From Shimia thalassica (GTDB taxonomy: Bacteria > Pseudomonadota > Alphaproteobacteria > Rhodobacterales > Rhodobacteraceae), in the NCBI RefSeq assembly GCF_001458215.1, contig NZ_CYTW01000003.1:310001-374000 (forward strand): 64,000 nt of DNA, read 5' to 3'. This document shows positions 62,499 to 64,000 of the stretch, piece by piece. Each line of letters starts with the position of its first letter. Position 1 is the first letter of the stretch. A model generated the notes under the pieces. That model was not told where the DNA came from, did not search any database, and saw nothing but the letters and a program-made list of their open reading frames with translations. Position numbers and translations under genes: made by a program.

Positions 62499-63455
62499 AT
62501 GCGCCGACTTTGGATCCACATTGGACATGACAAGACAGGCTCATCCTATTTGCAGGCATTGTTCGCCAGAAATCTGGATGTTCTCGCTTCTCATGGGATC
62601 GGGTATCCCATTCGCACCGGTTTGAAAGACCTCGCCACGCGCGGGATCACGACATCTGGCACGGAGCATGACGACGGGCTTGAAGCGCGGATAGAGTCGT
62701 TGCCGGCAAATCAGGACGTTTTGTTAAGCTACGAGGGCTTTTTCAACAGCCTTGCCGAGCAGTTTGATACCGAAATGGAGCGTTGGCGGTCGTGGTGTAC
62801 CCGATTTGGGTTTGATGAAATCCACGTCCTGTTGTTTATCCGCAATCCGATCGGGCATGCGACGTCGTCTTACATGCAAATCGTGCGGGCGCATGGCGGT
62901 GTTAATCCGCTGGATGCATATGTCCGCAAATACAACCGCCCCTTGATCACCATGCGTGTGCTCAAGCGGTTGCAGAGTCAGAAAGAGATCGCATCAATAA
63001 CGGTGCGCAACTACTCGCGGGTGCGCAACGCGGTTGCCGATGAAGTTCTGGCCTGGTTGCCGGTTGAGCCCGATGTTGCGTTTCATGAAAGTAAGGATGA
63101 AGTCATCAATCGGGGTCTGACGGATGCCGAAATGATTGTGACGCGTTGGGTAAACGGGTGGTCTCCTGCCTTTGGTCGGAAACTGGCCATACAAGCACAG
63201 CGGTCCTATCCCGATCTGCAGGCATCCCGCATTTGGCCCTCGTTTGATGCGCAACAGAACATGTTGCGGCGTAACAAGGATGCCATGGGGGTTGTGAACC
63301 AAATGGCAGGCCCGTTGGGCAGTTACGAAATCGACACCCAGCCCCCCCATGAAGAAAAGACCAGCCGCGCCAAGGTCTGGGGCACAGGGCTGCGTATGTT
63401 TGTGTCGTTAGGGCGCGCGCGTGTCACCGCATTGGCACGCAAAATCCTACCCTAA
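62499..63455 (+). CDS. Sulfotransferase-like protein
   Basis: The 318-residue protein starts with RLWIHIGHDKTGSSYLQALF, resembling the 5'-phosphosulfate-binding loop of PAPS-dependent sulfotransferases. It later has VLLFIRNPIGHATSSYMQ, resembling the 3'-phosphate-binding motif. Together these support a sulfotransferase fold acting perhaps on a polysaccharide or other surface molecule; the acceptor is unknown. The start is ATG 62499; no strong ribosome site is seen and the frame extends 22 codons further up. It is divergent from ettA. Confidence 0.68.
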   Translation: MRRLWIHIGHDKTGSSYLQALFARNLDVLASHGIGYPIRTGLKDLATRGITTSGTEHDDGLEARIESLPANQDVLLSYEGFFNSLAEQFDTEMERWRSWCTRFGFDEIHVLLFIRNPIGHATSSYMQIVRAHGGVNPLDAYVRKYNRPLITMRVLKRLQSQKEIASITVRNYSRVRNAVADEVLAWLPVEPDVAFHESKDEVINRGLTDAEMIVTRWVNGWSPAFGRKLAIQAQRSYPDLQASRIWPSFDAQQNMLRRNKDAMGVVNQMAGPLGSYEIDTQPPHEEKTSRAKVWGTGLRMFVSLGRARVTALARKILP

Positions 63456-63482
63456 CAGTATCAGGCCGGAAACGGGCCGCTT

Positions 63483-64000
63483 TCAGAGGTGCTTTTCGAA
63501 GAAAACGTCCGGATACGGATCGTCATTGAACCGGTCAATTTCGGTCCATCCCGATTTCTGATAGAGCGCAACCGCTTCGGGCAGTGCCGAATTCGTGTCG
63601 AGGCGCAGCGTTTTGATCCCGAGTTTCTGTGCGGTTTCTTCGACTTGCCCCATCAGGCGGCGGGCAAGCCCAAGACCGCGAGAGGCAGGAGATATCCAAA
63701 GGCGTTTGATTTCCGCATACCCTTTGTCAGTACCTTTGAGACCCACACAGCCAAGGGGCAGCCCGTCTGACAGGGCGACAAGAAACGATCCGCGCGGGGG
63801 CAGCATATCTGCGGCGTCGGGATCGCAGCTTAGGTTCACATCAAAACCGGTTTCGAGGCGTCGCGCCAGTTCGCCATAGTATTCTTGCAGGCAATAGAGC
63901 GCATCCGGCGTCGTGGGGGAAACTTCAATCACCGAGATATCATCACGACCAAGCGCAGTTGCAACCAGATCCATTGCTGCCAGCAGGGTTTCCGAGGACA
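63483..64000 (-). CDS. GNAT N-acetyltransferase, running off the right edge (probable MarR-GNAT fusion)
   Basis: The acetyl-CoA-binding core is IKRLWISPASRGLGLARRLM, followed by TLRLDTNSALPEAVALYQKS and the GNAT C-terminal beta strand. An internal ATG at 63974 would give a 163-residue protein, but the frame stays open to the window edge and reads ETLLAAMDLVATAL before it, like the end of the winged-helix domain in MarR-GNAT two-domain proteins. The true start is probably outside the window. Substrate unknown. It is convergent with the sulfotransferase-like gene. Confidence 0.75.
   Translation of the reverse strand, partial: SSETLLAAMDLVATALGRDDISVIEVSPTTPDALYCLQEYYGELARRLETGFDVNLSCDPDAADMLPPRGSFLVALSDGLPLGCVGLKGTDKGYAEIKRLWISPASRGLGLARRLMGQVEETAQKLGIKTLRLDTNSALPEAVALYQKSGWTEIDRFNDDPYPDVFFEKHL

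Overview
The window is a chromosomal segment from an alphaproteobacterium, most likely a marine Rhodobacteraceae (Roseobacter group) strain. This is inferred from gene content and order: coaBC-dut-moeB, mreBCD-mrdA-rodA, a capsule-export pair with the proline-rich KpsE type, gcvTHP behind a tandem glycine riboswitch, and a RutR-controlled reductive pyrimidine pathway. Base composition is moderately GC-rich and coding density is high. I see no rRNA, tRNA, CRISPR, phage or insertion sequence.

Layout. 1-5.9 kb: the 3' end of an rpoH sigma factor overlapping a ChaN-like protein, then coaBC, dut, a membrane-anchored MoeB/ThiF protein and an M3 peptidase. 6-10.7 kb (minus): kpsT, a kpsE-like gene, kdsA and a phosphohexomutase, a capsule/KDO operon with no visible permease gene. 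10.9-16.2 kb: nhaA; an ArsR regulator with a cysteine-bearing permease; a uracil-DNA glycosylase-like gene with an SseB-like gene; and a GhrA-type reductase bracketed by two inverted 69-bp repeats. 16.4-22 kb (minus): the elongasome operon mreB-mreC-mreD-mrdA-rodA. 22.3-25.9 kb (minus): an exported sulfatase, then leuA preceded by a probable leucine-rich leader peptide with competing RNA hairpins. 26-35.8 kb: mixed metabolism, including a flavin-type oxidase, an SDR, a periplasmic MORN protein, nadE, a Tat-exported metallo-hydrolase with pfkB, gltX and an acyl-CoA dehydrogenase. 35.9-41.8 kb: an NsrR-type Rrf2 regulator, then the glycine riboswitch and gcvT-gcvH-gcvP. 41.9-46 kb: the ybbP/ybbA ABC pair divergent from a tesA-like esterase, then a cold-shock gene.

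46.4-57.3 kb is the most coherent pathway block. PreT and PreA (dihydropyrimidine dehydrogenase), a beta-ureidopropionase and a dihydropyrimidinase can convert uracil/thymine to beta-amino acids. Two RutR-like TetR regulators lie between them, with two RutR-box-like palindromes in the divergent promoter. An NMT1/SsuABC-type ABC importer follows directly. The longer intercistronic gaps in this operon contain strong hairpins, and one 213-nt gap is heavily structured.

57.3-64 kb: trxC, a geranylgeranyl-reductase-family flavoprotein, a YciA-type thioesterase, two small membrane proteins, ettA, a sulfotransferase-like gene and a GNAT acetyltransferase that runs off the right edge, possibly as part of a MarR-GNAT fusion.

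Most genes belong to recognised families. The best candidates for something not yet described are regulatory: the leuA leader switch, the structured gap in the pyrimidine-importer operon, the paired inverted repeats around ghrA, and several uncharacterised palindromic operators.
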